Of a DNA stretch of 17,871 bases, positions 1-8,791 are shown one piece after another. This DNA comes from Sandarakinorhabdus sp. GTDB taxonomy: Bacteria; Pseudomonadota; Alphaproteobacteria; Sphingomonadales; Sphingomonadaceae. Positions within the stretch are counted from its first letter, which is position 1. The number at the start of each line of letters is the position of its first letter. The stretch lies in NCBI GenBank assembly GCA_025458465.1, contig JALOSK010000003.1, positions 1-17,871 of the forward strand. Direction: 5' to 3'. Below the pieces are notes generated by a model that saw nothing but the letters and a program-made list of their open reading frames with translations, was not told where the DNA came from and did not search any database. The translations under genes and the position numbers were made by a program.

Positions 1-523
1 AGAACATGTAGATGATGCCGCCCACGCCCATCACGCTGTTGCGCAGGGCCAGGCTGGCGGAGGTGGCGACCACCTGTTCGATGATCGCGGTGTCCGACGT
101 GATGCGGCTGGCGATTTCGGCCGGTCGGTTTTCCTCGAAGAACACCGGATCAAGCGTGACGAGGTGGCGCTGCACTGCGGTACGCAGATCGGCCACCACG
201 CGCTCGCCGATCCAGGTGACGAAGAAGAAGCGCACGGCCGTCGCAAGGCCCAGCACCAGCACGAGGGCCAGGAAACCGCCAAAGAAGGGCGTGATCGCGG
301 CCGGATCACTGCCCTTCGCAAAGCCGTTGTCCACCACCATCTTGAGACCTTGCGGAATGGCGAGGGTGGACATGGCCGCCACCGCCAGCGCCACCAGCGC
401 TGCCGTCAGTTGCAGCGGATAGGCGCGCGTGAAGCGCCACAACAGCTTGAGGCGGGAGAGTTTTCGCTCTGCCGGCGGGGGCAGGGGCGGTTTCGCCTGC
501 GCTTTCTGGGGACGGGAAGCCAT
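1..523 (-). CDS. ABC exporter, transmembrane domain, N-terminal part (cut by window edge)
   Basis: Reading leftward from the ATG at 523-521 there are about 174 open codons and then the window ends, so the ATP-binding half is not visible. The protein starts with a Pro/Ala/Lys-rich cytoplasmic segment (about 25 residues). A first membrane span follows (about residues 37-58, ending LAIPQGLKMVVD), then a second (about 78-98, rich in Leu/Val/Phe). After that comes the text of a type I exporter intracellular loop: GERVVADLRTAVQRHL, FFEENRPAEIASRITSDT and IEQVV. This is characteristic of half-transporters of the MsbA/LmrA/Atm1 group, in which one chain carries a six-helix membrane domain and an ATPase domain and acts as a dimer in the inner membrane. 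The substrate cannot be told; lipid, drug and heavy-metal/thiol exporters share these motifs. It is divergent from phaZ, with about 196 bp between the starts. Confidence 0.85.
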   Translation of the reverse strand, partial: MASRPQKAQAKPPLPPPAERKLSRLKLLWRFTRAYPLQLTAALVALAVAAMSTLAIPQGLKMVVDNGFAKGSDPAAITPFFGGFLALVLVLGLATAVRFFFVTWIGERVVADLRTAVQRHLVTLDPVFFEENRPAEIASRITSDTAIIEQVVATSASLALRNSVMGVGGIIYMF

Positions 524-719
524 GGCGGCTGATAACAGGCGATGGGGCCCTGCTCAATGGCTGCATCCGGCCTTTGCTGCGGCATGGCAGCGCCACCTTG
601 TGACAATTTCATGTCATTGCGCCGCTTTCATGCGGGACGCGGGCGCTTTTCAGGTTATGCTGCACTTGCGATATGGCAGAGCAACATGATGTGTGCTGCT
701 GTCGCGGGAAAGGTTATCG

Positions 720-2035
720 ATGCTGTATACCGCCTATGAAATGCAGCGGTCCTGGCTGGCCGGGGCCGGCATGGCCGCGCAGGCCAGTTCCGATTGGCTG
801 CTCGCCGCCACCAGCCCGTTCGCCTGGTCGCCCGGCGCGCCAGTGATGGCCCGCGCTCTGGAAGTGTTCGCCCACGCCGTGGAGCCGCGCGGCAAGCCCG
901 CCTTCGGTCTCAATTCCACCATGATCTATGGCGAGCCGGTGCCGGTGTCGGAAGAGGTGGTGCTGCGCAAGCCGTTTGGCCAGCTGAAGCATTTCCGGCG
1001 CGGTGTGCCGGCGGGGGTGAGCGGCGGCAAGCGCGATCCGCGCGTGCTGGTGGTGGCGCCGATGTCGGGCCACTTCGCCACGCTGCTGCGCGGCACGGTG
1101 GAACGCCTGCTGCCCGATCACGACGTGTTCATCACCGATTGGCGCGATGCCAAGCTGGTGCCGCAGTCCGAAGGCCGGTTCGATCTTGAAGACTATGTCG
1201 ATTACCTGATCGAGTATCTCGAACTGCTGGGGCCTGACACGCACATCATCGCGGTGTGCCAGCCATCCGTGCCGGCGCTGGCGGCGGTCGCGTTGATGAA
1301 CGCCGATGATCACCCGTGCACGCCGCCCAGCCTGACCATGATGGGCGGGCCTGTGGATACCCGCAAGGCGCCGACGGCGGTGAACGAACTGGCGATGAAG
1401 CGCCCCTATGCCTGGTTCGAGCAGATGCCGATCCAGGAGGTGCCGGCGATCTGGCCCGGCGCCGGGCGCAAGGTGTATCCGGGCTTCCTGCAGCTTTCCG
1501 GCTTCATGTCGATGAACCTGGCCAACCACATGAAATCGCATTGGGAACTGTTCAAGCACCTGATCGAGGGTGACGAGGATTCGGCCGAGGCCACCAAGGC
1601 CTTCTATGACGAATATCGCGCCGTGTGCGACATGACCGCCGAATTCTACCTGCAGACGATCGATCTGGTGTTCCAGCGCCAGGCGCTGGCCACCGGCCAG
1701 TTCTTCCACCGCGGACGCCTTGCCGATCCGGCGGCCATCACGAAAACCGCCATCCTCGCCATCGAAGGCGAGCGTGACGATATTTCCGGCCTTGGCCAGA
1801 CGAGGGCCGCGCTTGACCTGGCGATCAACCTTGCCGACGACAGGAAGGGTTATCACATGGCGGCTGGTGCCGGCCATTATGGCATCTTCAACGGCAGCAA
1901 GTGGCGCGATACGATCGCCCCGGTGGTGGAACGCTTCATCCGCGCCCATGATACCGGCAAGGTGGCCCCGGCCCCCTTGCGCGTCGTGGTGCCGCGCCAT
2001 GTCGAACCCGACGTGCCGCCGGGGGTGGAAGTCGC

Positions 2036-2039
<4 letters not shown>
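720..2039 (+). CDS. phaZ: Intracellular polyhydroxyalkanoate (PHB) depolymerase
   Basis: A 439-residue alpha/beta hydrolase that breaks down stored poly(3-hydroxybutyrate) on granules in the cytoplasm. The likely nucleophile is Cys180 in the motif VCQPS, as in intracellular PhaZ enzymes that use Cys rather than the lipase-box Ser. The other candidate triad residues are Asp353 or Asp354 in EGERDDISG and His386 in GAGHYGIF. Order and spacing match the intracellular depolymerase family, whose usual length is about 400-430 residues, and there is no signal peptide. I chose the ATG at 720 because a purine-rich GGGAAAGG lies about 6 bp upstream; a GTG at 693 is in frame but has no such site. The C-terminal tail after about residue 405 is Pro/Val-rich and probably disordered. 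No PHA synthase, phasin or PhaR gene is next to it. Its stop overlaps that of the convergent ABC-F gene. Confidence 0.93.
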
Positions 2040-3805
<1,766 letters not shown>

Positions 3806-4014
3806 GGCGCCTGCCACTGGCCGGCTTTCGGCCGGCTGGCAAGTGCGGCATCCACCGTGGTTGCGCCAGACGCGTGCATGGGGCAAAACCGCAGCAGCCC
3901 CGGCGGGTGCAATGCCAAGCCGCGTTCAGGCGAAGTTCAAGCGCGCCGGGTGATGGAGACACGGTGAAGATGCCTTTTCAGGGCCGGTTCGGCCAGGAGC
4001 GAGCGAAGCTGGAA
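3806..4014. other. Divergent intergenic region, ABC-F gene / PepSY-like gene
   Basis: About 209 bp separate two divergent genes and should hold both promoters. I see no convincing -35/-10 pair, operator or hairpin here. An in-frame ATG at 3970 lies inside it and could be an earlier start for the gene to the right. Confidence 0.4.
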
Positions 4015-4317
4015 ATGCGTATGCGTGCCACCTTGTTGATCACGGCCGGTCTGGCACTGGCCGCGCCCGCGCAGGCGCTGCGCGGCCCGAATGACGTGCG
4101 CGACATGGTGCGCGCCGGTGAAATCATGCCCTTCGAGGTGATCCAGCGCCGCGTGATGCAGGAAAACCAGGGTGAATATATGGGATCGCAGTTCGATGAG
4201 GGCTCGCGCGTTTATCGCTTCCGGTTCCTGCGGGATGGCAATCTGATCAACGTCGATGTCGATGCCCGCACCGGGCAGCCGCTGGGGCAGCCGTCGCGTC
4301 GTCGCCAGAGTTACTGA
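4015..4317 (+). CDS. Small exported PepSY-like protein
   Basis: A 100-residue protein with a clear Sec signal peptide: MRMR, then a hydrophobic stretch (about 6-18) and a likely cleavage site after APAQA (about residue 21). The mature part has a helix (NDVRDMVRAGEIMPFEVIQRRVM) and then a two-strand hairpin, RVYRFRFLRDGNLINVDVDARTG, which is the usual end of a PepSY-type domain. Such small periplasmic proteins often sit next to two-component systems, and this one lies 111 bp ahead of a response regulator/sensor kinase pair on the same strand. A sensory or protease-modulating role is possible but is inference from position. The start is uncertain: 4015 or 4021 gives a normal signal peptide. The ATG at 3970 has a GGAGA about 10 bp upstream but would put 15 extra residues ahead of the signal. 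Confidence 0.72.
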   Translation: MRMRATLLITAGLALAAPAQALRGPNDVRDMVRAGEIMPFEVIQRRVMQENQGEYMGSQFDEGSRVYRFRFLRDGNLINVDVDARTGQPLGQPSRRRQSY

Positions 4318-4428
4318 GACGCGGCCTGCGGTGGTTGCGCTGTTGCGGCATTTTTTGCGCCACGCTTGACAGTGGCGGCCCTGGGGCCGAAGGCGCGCCT
4401 CGATTGAAGAACGGAGCCTGAGCGGATC

Positions 4429-5091
4429 ATGCGGATCCTGGTGGTTGAAGACGAACCCAATCTGAACCGGCAGCTGAAACAGGCGCTGGAACAGGCCGGC
4501 TATGCCGTGGATGCGGCCGAGGATGGCGAGGAAGGCCATTATCTGGGCGCCAACGAAGCCTATGATGCCGTGATCCTCGATCTGGGCTTGCCCGAGGTTG
4601 ATGGCCTGACGGTGCTGGAACGCTGGCGCCGGGAAGGCCGTGTCATGCCGGTTCTGGTGCTCACGGCGCGGGACAGCTGGTCCGACAAGGTGGCCGGCCT
4701 TGATGCCGGTGCCGACGATTATCTTGCAAAGCCATTCCAGACCGAGGAACTGATTGCCCGCCTGCGGGCGTTGATCCGCCGGGCTGCCGGCCAGGCGACT
4801 TCGGAACTGGTGGCTGGCGATGTGCGGCTGGATGGCCGTTCGGGCCGGGTGACGCTGAACGGCCAGCCGGTGAAGCTGACCGCGCAGGAATTCAAGCTGT
4901 TGTCCTACCTCATGCACCACAAGGGCAAGGTGATCAGCCGCACCGAACTGATCGAGCATATCTATGATCAGGATTTCGATCGTGATTCCAACACGATCGA
5001 GGTGTTCATCACGCGCATCCGCAAGAAGCTGGGCGCCGATCTGATCCTGACCACGCGCGGCCTTGGCTACAGTCTCAACGACCAGATCTGA
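4429..5091 (+). CDS. OmpR/PhoB-family response regulator
   Basis: A 220-residue DNA-binding regulator. The receiver domain (1 to about 118) has the acidic pair at Glu7/Asp8-Glu9 (VVEDEP), the phosphoacceptor Asp51 in ILDLGLP, Thr79 in VLTARD and Lys101 in AKPF. All key residues of a working receiver are present. The C-terminal winged-helix domain (about 125-218) shows LTAQEFKLLSYLMHHKGKV, the recognition-helix region SNTIEVFITRIRKKL and the closing wing TTRGLGYSL. It is followed at once by a sensor histidine kinase on the same strand whose reading frame overlaps its end, so the two form a two-component operon. The pairing with a PhoQ-like kinase suggests a PhoP/PhoQ-type or QseB/QseC-type system, but the signal cannot be read from the sequence. 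A purine-rich GAACGGAGCCTGAG precedes the ATG. Confidence 0.93.
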   Translation: MRILVVEDEPNLNRQLKQALEQAGYAVDAAEDGEEGHYLGANEAYDAVILDLGLPEVDGLTVLERWRREGRVMPVLVLTARDSWSDKVAGLDAGADDYLAKPFQTEELIARLRALIRRAAGQATSELVAGDVRLDGRSGRVTLNGQPVKLTAQEFKLLSYLMHHKGKVISRTELIEHIYDQDFDRDSNTIEVFITRIRKKLGADLILTTRGLGYSLNDQI

Positions 5092-6475
5092 GCCGCCGGA
5101 CGCGGCGGCATCGGTGCCAGCGCCCGTGCGGGCCAGCAGCGGCCGCTCGCTGCGCTTCCGGATGATCCTGATTGCTGCGGTGTGGATCAGCGCGCTGCTG
5201 GCGCTGGGCGGCTATGCCCTTGATCGCGTGCTCGATGAAACGCTCACCAGCAGCTTTGATGAACAGCTGGCCAACAATCTCAACGCCATGATCAACGCCA
5301 CCGCGCTTGATGAAGCCGGCGAGGTCAAGCTGCTCAGGCCATTGGGGGATCAGCGCTTTTCCGAACCCTATTCGGGCCTCTACTGGCAGGTTTCAGGCGG
5401 CGGACAGGCGCCGTTTCCGTCGCGCAGCCTGTGGGATCGGCAACTGAAGCTGCCCGGCAATGCCGATGGCTGCCGCCAGCCTTGCCGGTATGAAAGCGGC
5501 GAGTTTCCCGGCGAGCGCCTGCGCGTGATCGGTCGCAGCGTGCGGCTGCCGGGGGTGGCGCAGCCCTTCTTCTTCCAGGTTGCGCAATCCAGCCGGGACC
5601 TTGATCGGCAACGGGCGCGCACCCGTTCGATCCTGTTCTGGTCGCTTTCGGTGCTGGGGCTGGGCCTCATTGGCATGGCCGGCCTGCAATCCACCTATGG
5701 CCTGGCGCCCTTGCGCCGGGTTTCCAATGCCATCGTGGCCATTCGTTCCGGGCGCGCCAGGCGCGTGGAAGCCGAGTTTCCGGTGGAGGTTGAACCGCTG
5801 GTTGCCGAGATCAACGAGTTGCTGGAGCAGAGCGAAGCGCAGTCCGAAGCGGCGCGGCGCCACGCCGGCAATCTCGCCCATGCCCTGAAAACGCCGATGA
5901 GCGTGCTGGTGGGCGAGGCGCGAGGGCGCGATGATCCGCTGGCCCGGGCTGTCGAGGCGCAGGTGCAGGTGATGCGCCGCCACGTCGATCACCAGCTGGC
6001 GCGGGCCCGTGCCGCCGGCCGCCGCACGGCCTCCACGGCGCGCACACCGGTTTGGCCGGCGGTGGAAGCCATCGTGCGCACCGTGTCGCGCATCCACCAG
6101 GGCCGTGTGGTGATCGATATCGATGGCGACCGGGAAGCCGCCTTCCGCGGCGAACGCCAGGATCTTGAAGAGATGGTGGGCAATCTGGTGGACAATGCCG
6201 CGCTGCATGGCGGCGGCCGCGTGTTCGTCACCATCGCCCGGGCTGGCCCGATGATCGAGATCATGGTGGAGGATGACGGGCCCGGCATTCCTGCCGAAAA
6301 GCGCAGCCGCCTGTTTGCGCGCGGTGAGCGGCTGGATACCGACAAGCCCGGCACCGGCCTTGGCCTGGCGATCGTCAAGGATGTTGCCGAGCTTTATGGC
6401 GGCGATGTCACCCTGGCAGATTCGGAGGATCTGGGCGGCCTGCTGATCAGCCTGCGATTGCCGGCCGCCGATTGA
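5063..6475 (+). CDS. Membrane sensor histidine kinase, PhoQ-like
   Basis: Up to 470 residues counted from a TTG at 5063, inside the end of the regulator gene. GTG codons at 5114 and 5126 are other possible starts; the ATG at 5161 would lose the basic RSLRFR anchor before the first membrane span. Layout: span 1 (about 34-53), a periplasmic sensor region of about 130 residues containing two Cys (GNADGCRQPCRY), span 2 (about 190-210), and a HAMP-like linker. The dimerisation helix has phosphoacceptor His273 in LAHALKTP, the H-box form seen in PhoQ-type kinases. The ATPase domain has an N box (NLVDNAALHG), a G1 box (DDGPGIP) and a G2 box (GTGLGLAIV). All catalytic motifs are intact. It acts in the inner membrane with the regulator encoded just upstream. 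Confidence 0.9.
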   Translation: MATVSTTRSEPPDAAASVPAPVRASSGRSLRFRMILIAAVWISALLALGGYALDRVLDETLTSSFDEQLANNLNAMINATALDEAGEVKLLRPLGDQRFSEPYSGLYWQVSGGGQAPFPSRSLWDRQLKLPGNADGCRQPCRYESGEFPGERLRVIGRSVRLPGVAQPFFFQVAQSSRDLDRQRARTRSILFWSLSVLGLGLIGMAGLQSTYGLAPLRRVSNAIVAIRSGRARRVEAEFPVEVEPLVAEINELLEQSEAQSEAARRHAGNLAHALKTPMSVLVGEARGRDDPLARAVEAQVQVMRRHVDHQLARARAAGRRTASTARTPVWPAVEAIVRTVSRIHQGRVVIDIDGDREAAFRGERQDLEEMVGNLVDNAALHGGGRVFVTIARAGPMIEIMVEDDGPGIPAEKRSRLFARGERLDTDKPGTGLGLAIVKDVAELYGGDVTLADSEDLGGLLISLRLPAAD

Positions 6476-6476
6476 T

Positions 6477-6755
6477 TCAGGTGCGCGCCGCCTGATGGTG
6501 GCGGATCACTTCATCGATGATGAAGCGCAGGAACTTTTCCGAAAACTCCGGATCGAGATTGGCGCTGGCGGCAAGCGACCGCAGCCGTGCGATCTGTTGC
6601 GCTTCCCGGCCCGGATCGGCCGGTGGCAGGCCGGTTTCCGCCTTGTAGCGGCCCACGGCCTGGGTGATCTTGAAACGTTCGGCCAGCATGAACACCAGGG
6701 CAGCATCGATGTTGTCGATGCTTTCGCGATAGGCTTCGAGAACCGCGTCAGACAC
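6477..6755 (-). CDS. Chorismate mutase, AroQ type
   Basis: A stand-alone 92-residue all-helical protein that converts chorismate to prephenate, the first step towards Phe and Tyr. The start MSDAVLEAYRESIDNIDAALVFMLAERFKITQAVGRYKAETG matches the first long helix of AroQ enzymes: the I-D-x-I-D segment, then an Arg (Arg27 in AERF) and Lys (Lys29, and Lys38 in GRYKAE) of the active site. Later helices carry Asp-x-x-Arg/Glu and Gln residues (GREAQQIARL, LRFIIDEVIRHHQ). Length is normal for the single-domain form, and no fused dehydratase or dehydrogenase is present. Its stop lies 1 bp from that of the convergent sensor kinase, with no room for a terminator between them. It is divergent from the polyprenyl synthase gene. 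Confidence 0.88.
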   Translation of the reverse strand: MSDAVLEAYRESIDNIDAALVFMLAERFKITQAVGRYKAETGLPPADPGREAQQIARLRSLAASANLDPEFSEKFLRFIIDEVIRHHQAART

Positions 6756-6867
6756 TTGCCCGTCCTTCTTCTGGCCGCACCGGGGCAGAGGATGTCGCCC
6801 CTGTCATTCTTTGCGGCACAGCGGCGCGGGGAGCAAGGCCGCGCTTGCACGCACGCACGGCTGCGCT

Positions 6868-7893
6868 ATGGGAAGGGCCGTGATCGCAACCGTGCACACC
6901 CTTCGTCCTGGCCGAGAGCCATCCATGCAGGCGCTGATGAATCTCACGGCGCCGGGCCTGAATGCCGTCAACCACGTCATTCTGGATCGCATGCAGTCGC
7001 CAGTGGCCCTGATCCCGGAACTGGCCGGCCATCTGATTGCCGGCGGCGGCAAGCGGCTGCGCCCGATGCTCACCCTGGGGTGCGCCAGCCTGCTGGGCTA
7101 TGAAGGCACCCGCCATCACCGGCTGGCCGCTGCCGTGGAGTTCATTCACACGGCCACATTGCTGCACGATGACGTGGTCGATGCATCCGGCCTGCGGCGC
7201 GGCAAGGTCACGGCGAACGCGCTTTATGGCAACCCGGCCAGCGTGCTGGTGGGGGATTTCCTGTTCAGCCGTGCCTTCGAACTGATGGTGGAGGATGGGT
7301 CCTTGCGGGTCCTCAAGATCCTCTCCCGCGCGTCGGCTGTGATCGCGGAAGGGGAGGTGGCGCAGCTGACCGCCCAGCGTGACGTGTCCACCACCGAGGA
7401 TCGTTATCTGGACATCATCAGCGCCAAGACGGCGGCGCTGTTCTCTGCTGCCTGCCAGATCGCTGGCGTGGTCGCCGAACAGGATGAGAAGCTGGAAGAC
7501 GCGCTGGCCAGCTATGGCCGCGATCTGGGCATCGCTTTCCAGCTGGTGGATGATGCCATCGATTATGTCTCCGATGCCGCCACCATGGGCAAGAATGCCG
7601 GGGATGATTTCCGCGACGGCAAGATCACGCTGCCGGTGATTCTGGCCTATGCCCGCGGCAGCGAGGATGATCGCGAATTCTGGCGCCGCGCCATGACCGG
7701 CCGAGCCAATGGCGATGCCGAACTCGCCCGCGCCGGAGAGCTGCTGCACAGCACCAAGGCGGTGGCCGACACGATGGCGCGGGCCCGCCATTATGGCCAG
7801 CGTGCCATCGACGTGCTGGCCAATTTCCCCAACGGCCCGGCGCGCGCCGCGCTTACCGAAACGGTCGAATTCGCCATCGCCCGGGCTTATTGA
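6868..7893 (+). CDS. ispB: Long-chain polyprenyl diphosphate synthase (octa/decaprenyl)
   Basis: About 341 residues. This trans-prenyltransferase adds isopentenyl units to farnesyl or geranylgeranyl diphosphate to make the ubiquinone side chain. The first Asp-rich motif DDVVD is at 101-105, preceded by FIHTATLLH; the small residues just ahead of it are those expected for a long product. Further motifs are GGKRLRP (60-66, IPP binding), GDFLFSRAF (129-137), KTAALF (187-192) and the second Asp-rich motif DDAID (228-232). Sphingomonads typically make ubiquinone-10, so a decaprenyl product is likely, but length cannot be read from the sequence. The start is uncertain: the ATG at 6868 and GTG codons at 6880 and 6892 are all in frame, and a GGAAGGG at 6871-6877 would fit the 6892 GTG (about 14 bp away) poorly. 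The core begins only at about residue 20. Confidence 0.9.
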   Translation: MGRAVIATVHTLRPGREPSMQALMNLTAPGLNAVNHVILDRMQSPVALIPELAGHLIAGGGKRLRPMLTLGCASLLGYEGTRHHRLAAAVEFIHTATLLHDDVVDASGLRRGKVTANALYGNPASVLVGDFLFSRAFELMVEDGSLRVLKILSRASAVIAEGEVAQLTAQRDVSTTEDRYLDIISAKTAALFSAACQIAGVVAEQDEKLEDALASYGRDLGIAFQLVDDAIDYVSDAATMGKNAGDDFRDGKITLPVILAYARGSEDDREFWRRAMTGRANGDAELARAGELLHSTKAVADTMARARHYGQRAIDVLANFPNGPARAALTETVEFAIARAY

Positions 7894-7901
7894 GCCCCGG
7901 C

Positions 7902-7940
7902 GCCCCTTGCCTGCGGCGGCGTGTCGCGGCAAAAGGGGGC
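7902..7940 (+). promoter_or_regulatory. Possible hairpin covering a ribosome binding site
   Basis: GCCCCTTGCC at 7902-7911 can pair with GGCAAAAGGGGGC at 7928-7940, with two extra A bases on the right arm. The right arm contains the only good ribosome binding site (AAAAGGGGG) for the gene starting at 7941. Pairing would hide that site, or the structure may simply help end the upstream transcript. No ligand-binding core is visible. Weak evidence. Confidence 0.25.
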
Positions 7941-8219
7941 ATGCACGCGCGCCTCTATCAACGCCCCAAGCACGCCCTGCAATCGGGCCGCGCCCGCACC
8001 GGCGAATGGCTGCTGGAGTTCGAGCGGGATGATCGGCTGCGCGCCGATCCGCTCACCGGCTGGGCCGGCAGCGGCTTCACTGCCGGGCAGATCCAGTTGC
8101 GCTTTGCCAGCAAGGAGGCCGCGCTGGCCTATGCGCAGGCCAACGGGCTGGAGGTTGAAATCGTGCCACTTGGTCCAAGAACGCTGAAAATCCAGGCCTA
8201 CGCCGACAATTTCCGCTGA
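7941..8219 (+). CDS. NDUFS4-like NADH dehydrogenase (complex I) accessory subunit
   Basis: A 92-residue protein matching from memory the ETC complex I subunit conserved region (18 kDa/NDUFS4 family), an accessory subunit shared by alphaproteobacterial and mitochondrial complex I. Features seen: an N-terminal RLYQRPKHALQSGRARTGEW, then WLLEFE, the DPLTGWAGSG turn typical of the family, a strand ending in LRF, the helix SKEAALAYAQANGL, and the C-terminal KIQAYADNF. There is no signal or membrane segment, so it should bind the peripheral arm from the cytoplasmic side. The ATG at 7941 is preceded by AAAAGGGGG. A start at 7890 would overlap the previous stop and add 17 residues unlike the family. 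The main nuo genes are not in this window, so it is encoded apart from its complex, downstream of ubiquinone side-chain synthesis. Confidence 0.88.
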   Translation: MHARLYQRPKHALQSGRARTGEWLLEFERDDRLRADPLTGWAGSGFTAGQIQLRFASKEAALAYAQANGLEVEIVPLGPRTLKIQAYADNFR

Positions 8220-8232
8220 CGGGTGAGGGGCA

Positions 8233-8430
8233 ATGCGCTCCACCTTCGCCAGCGCCACGGTGCGTCTCTATCGCCTTGATGAAGGTGATCCGGTGGCCGA
8301 AACCTTGTTCTATGGCCCGCTGTCGGACGCGCTGGCCATCGCTGCCGCCCAGCCCGCCGAGGTGCAGGCCAGCCTGTGGATCGCGACCGACAATGATGTC
8401 GCCCATTATCTCGATCTGGCCGGCGACTAG
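8233..8430 (+). CDS. Small conserved-looking protein of unknown function
   Basis: A 65-residue open frame starting 13 bp after the NDUFS4-like gene, with GAGGGG about 5 bp before its ATG, so it is probably co-transcribed and well translated. The composition is ordinary: an N-terminal strand STFASATVRLYRLDEGD, a middle LFYGPLSDALAIAAAQPAE that looks helical, and a C-terminal LWIATDNDVAHYLDLAGD. No signal peptide, membrane span or metal-binding cluster. I do not recognise a named family. Spacing and ribosome binding site make it more than a chance frame. A role linked to complex I or ubiquinone would be a guess from position only. Confidence 0.65.
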   Translation: MRSTFASATVRLYRLDEGDPVAETLFYGPLSDALAIAAAQPAEVQASLWIATDNDVAHYLDLAGD

Positions 8431-8471
8431 CGCTGGATTTTCCCGGCCAACCCCGGCATTGCCGGTGCAAC

Positions 8472-8548
8472 GCGCCCATAGCTCAGCTGGATAGAGCACG
8501 TGCCTTCTAAGCTCGGGGTCGCAGGTTCGAGTCCTGCTGGGCGCGCCA
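8472..8548 (+). tRNA. tRNA-Arg (anticodon UCU, reads AGA)
   Basis: A full 77-base cloverleaf. The acceptor stem 8472-8478 pairs perfectly with 8538-8544; 8545 is the discriminator G and CCA is encoded at 8546-8548. D stem GCTC 8481-8484 with GAGC 8494-8497, loop with GG. Anticodon stem 8499-8503 with 8511-8515, carrying one U-U mismatch (8501/8513). The anticodon loop CTTCTAA (8504-8510) has T33 and anticodon TCT at 8506-8508. The variable loop is 5 bases, and the T stem GCAGG/CCTGC encloses TTCGAGT. The TCT anticodon decodes AGA, a rare codon in GC-rich genomes. The tRNA points towards the accessory block on its right. Confidence 0.95.
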
Positions 8549-8791
8549 CCCGCTCCGCTTCTCGGCCCGGGTGCCGTTGCACCGTCATTGGGCAGGCCTG
8601 ATGGGCCTGTGCCGCGGTCAATCCGATGACGATGTCAGCGCGTCACCTGATTGCAATTCGGCAGGCCGCCGCCTTGTGGCGCGCGCAGGCCTGTCCCGGA
8701 CCGCCGCCCTGCAAGCGCCGGCGGTGCGGGCGAACGCTGCAAGACATGCGTCACGGCCGCATACGCGCCGCGCATGCCTTGATCGGATCCC
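8549..8791. other. Intergenic region between tRNA-Arg and the P47-like operon
   Basis: About 243 bp with no gene I can support. An inverted repeat at 8592-8598/8604-8610 (GCAGGCC against GGCCTGT, with a final G-T pair) could end tRNA transcription but has no T-run. A 7 bp stem at 8700-8706/8719-8725 is also T-less. I looked for an integrase remnant or a copy of the tRNA 3' end and saw neither. Confidence 0.4.

Noticed and set aside
660..679. CTGC...GCAG inverted repeat upstream of phaZ as a possible PhaR site
   Set aside because: Known PhaR sites in Paracoccus and Rhodobacter have 3-4 bases between the arms; here there are 12.
714..2000. 428-codon open frame on the minus strand opposite phaZ
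   Set aside because: Its translation is rich in His, Arg and Gln and lacks family motifs, as expected for an antisense shadow in GC-rich DNA; phaZ on the other strand has all catalytic motifs.
4366..4394. TTGACA upstream of the response regulator as a promoter
   Set aside because: A -35 hexamer is present, but 17 bp later the sequence is GAAGGC, which is not a -10 box.
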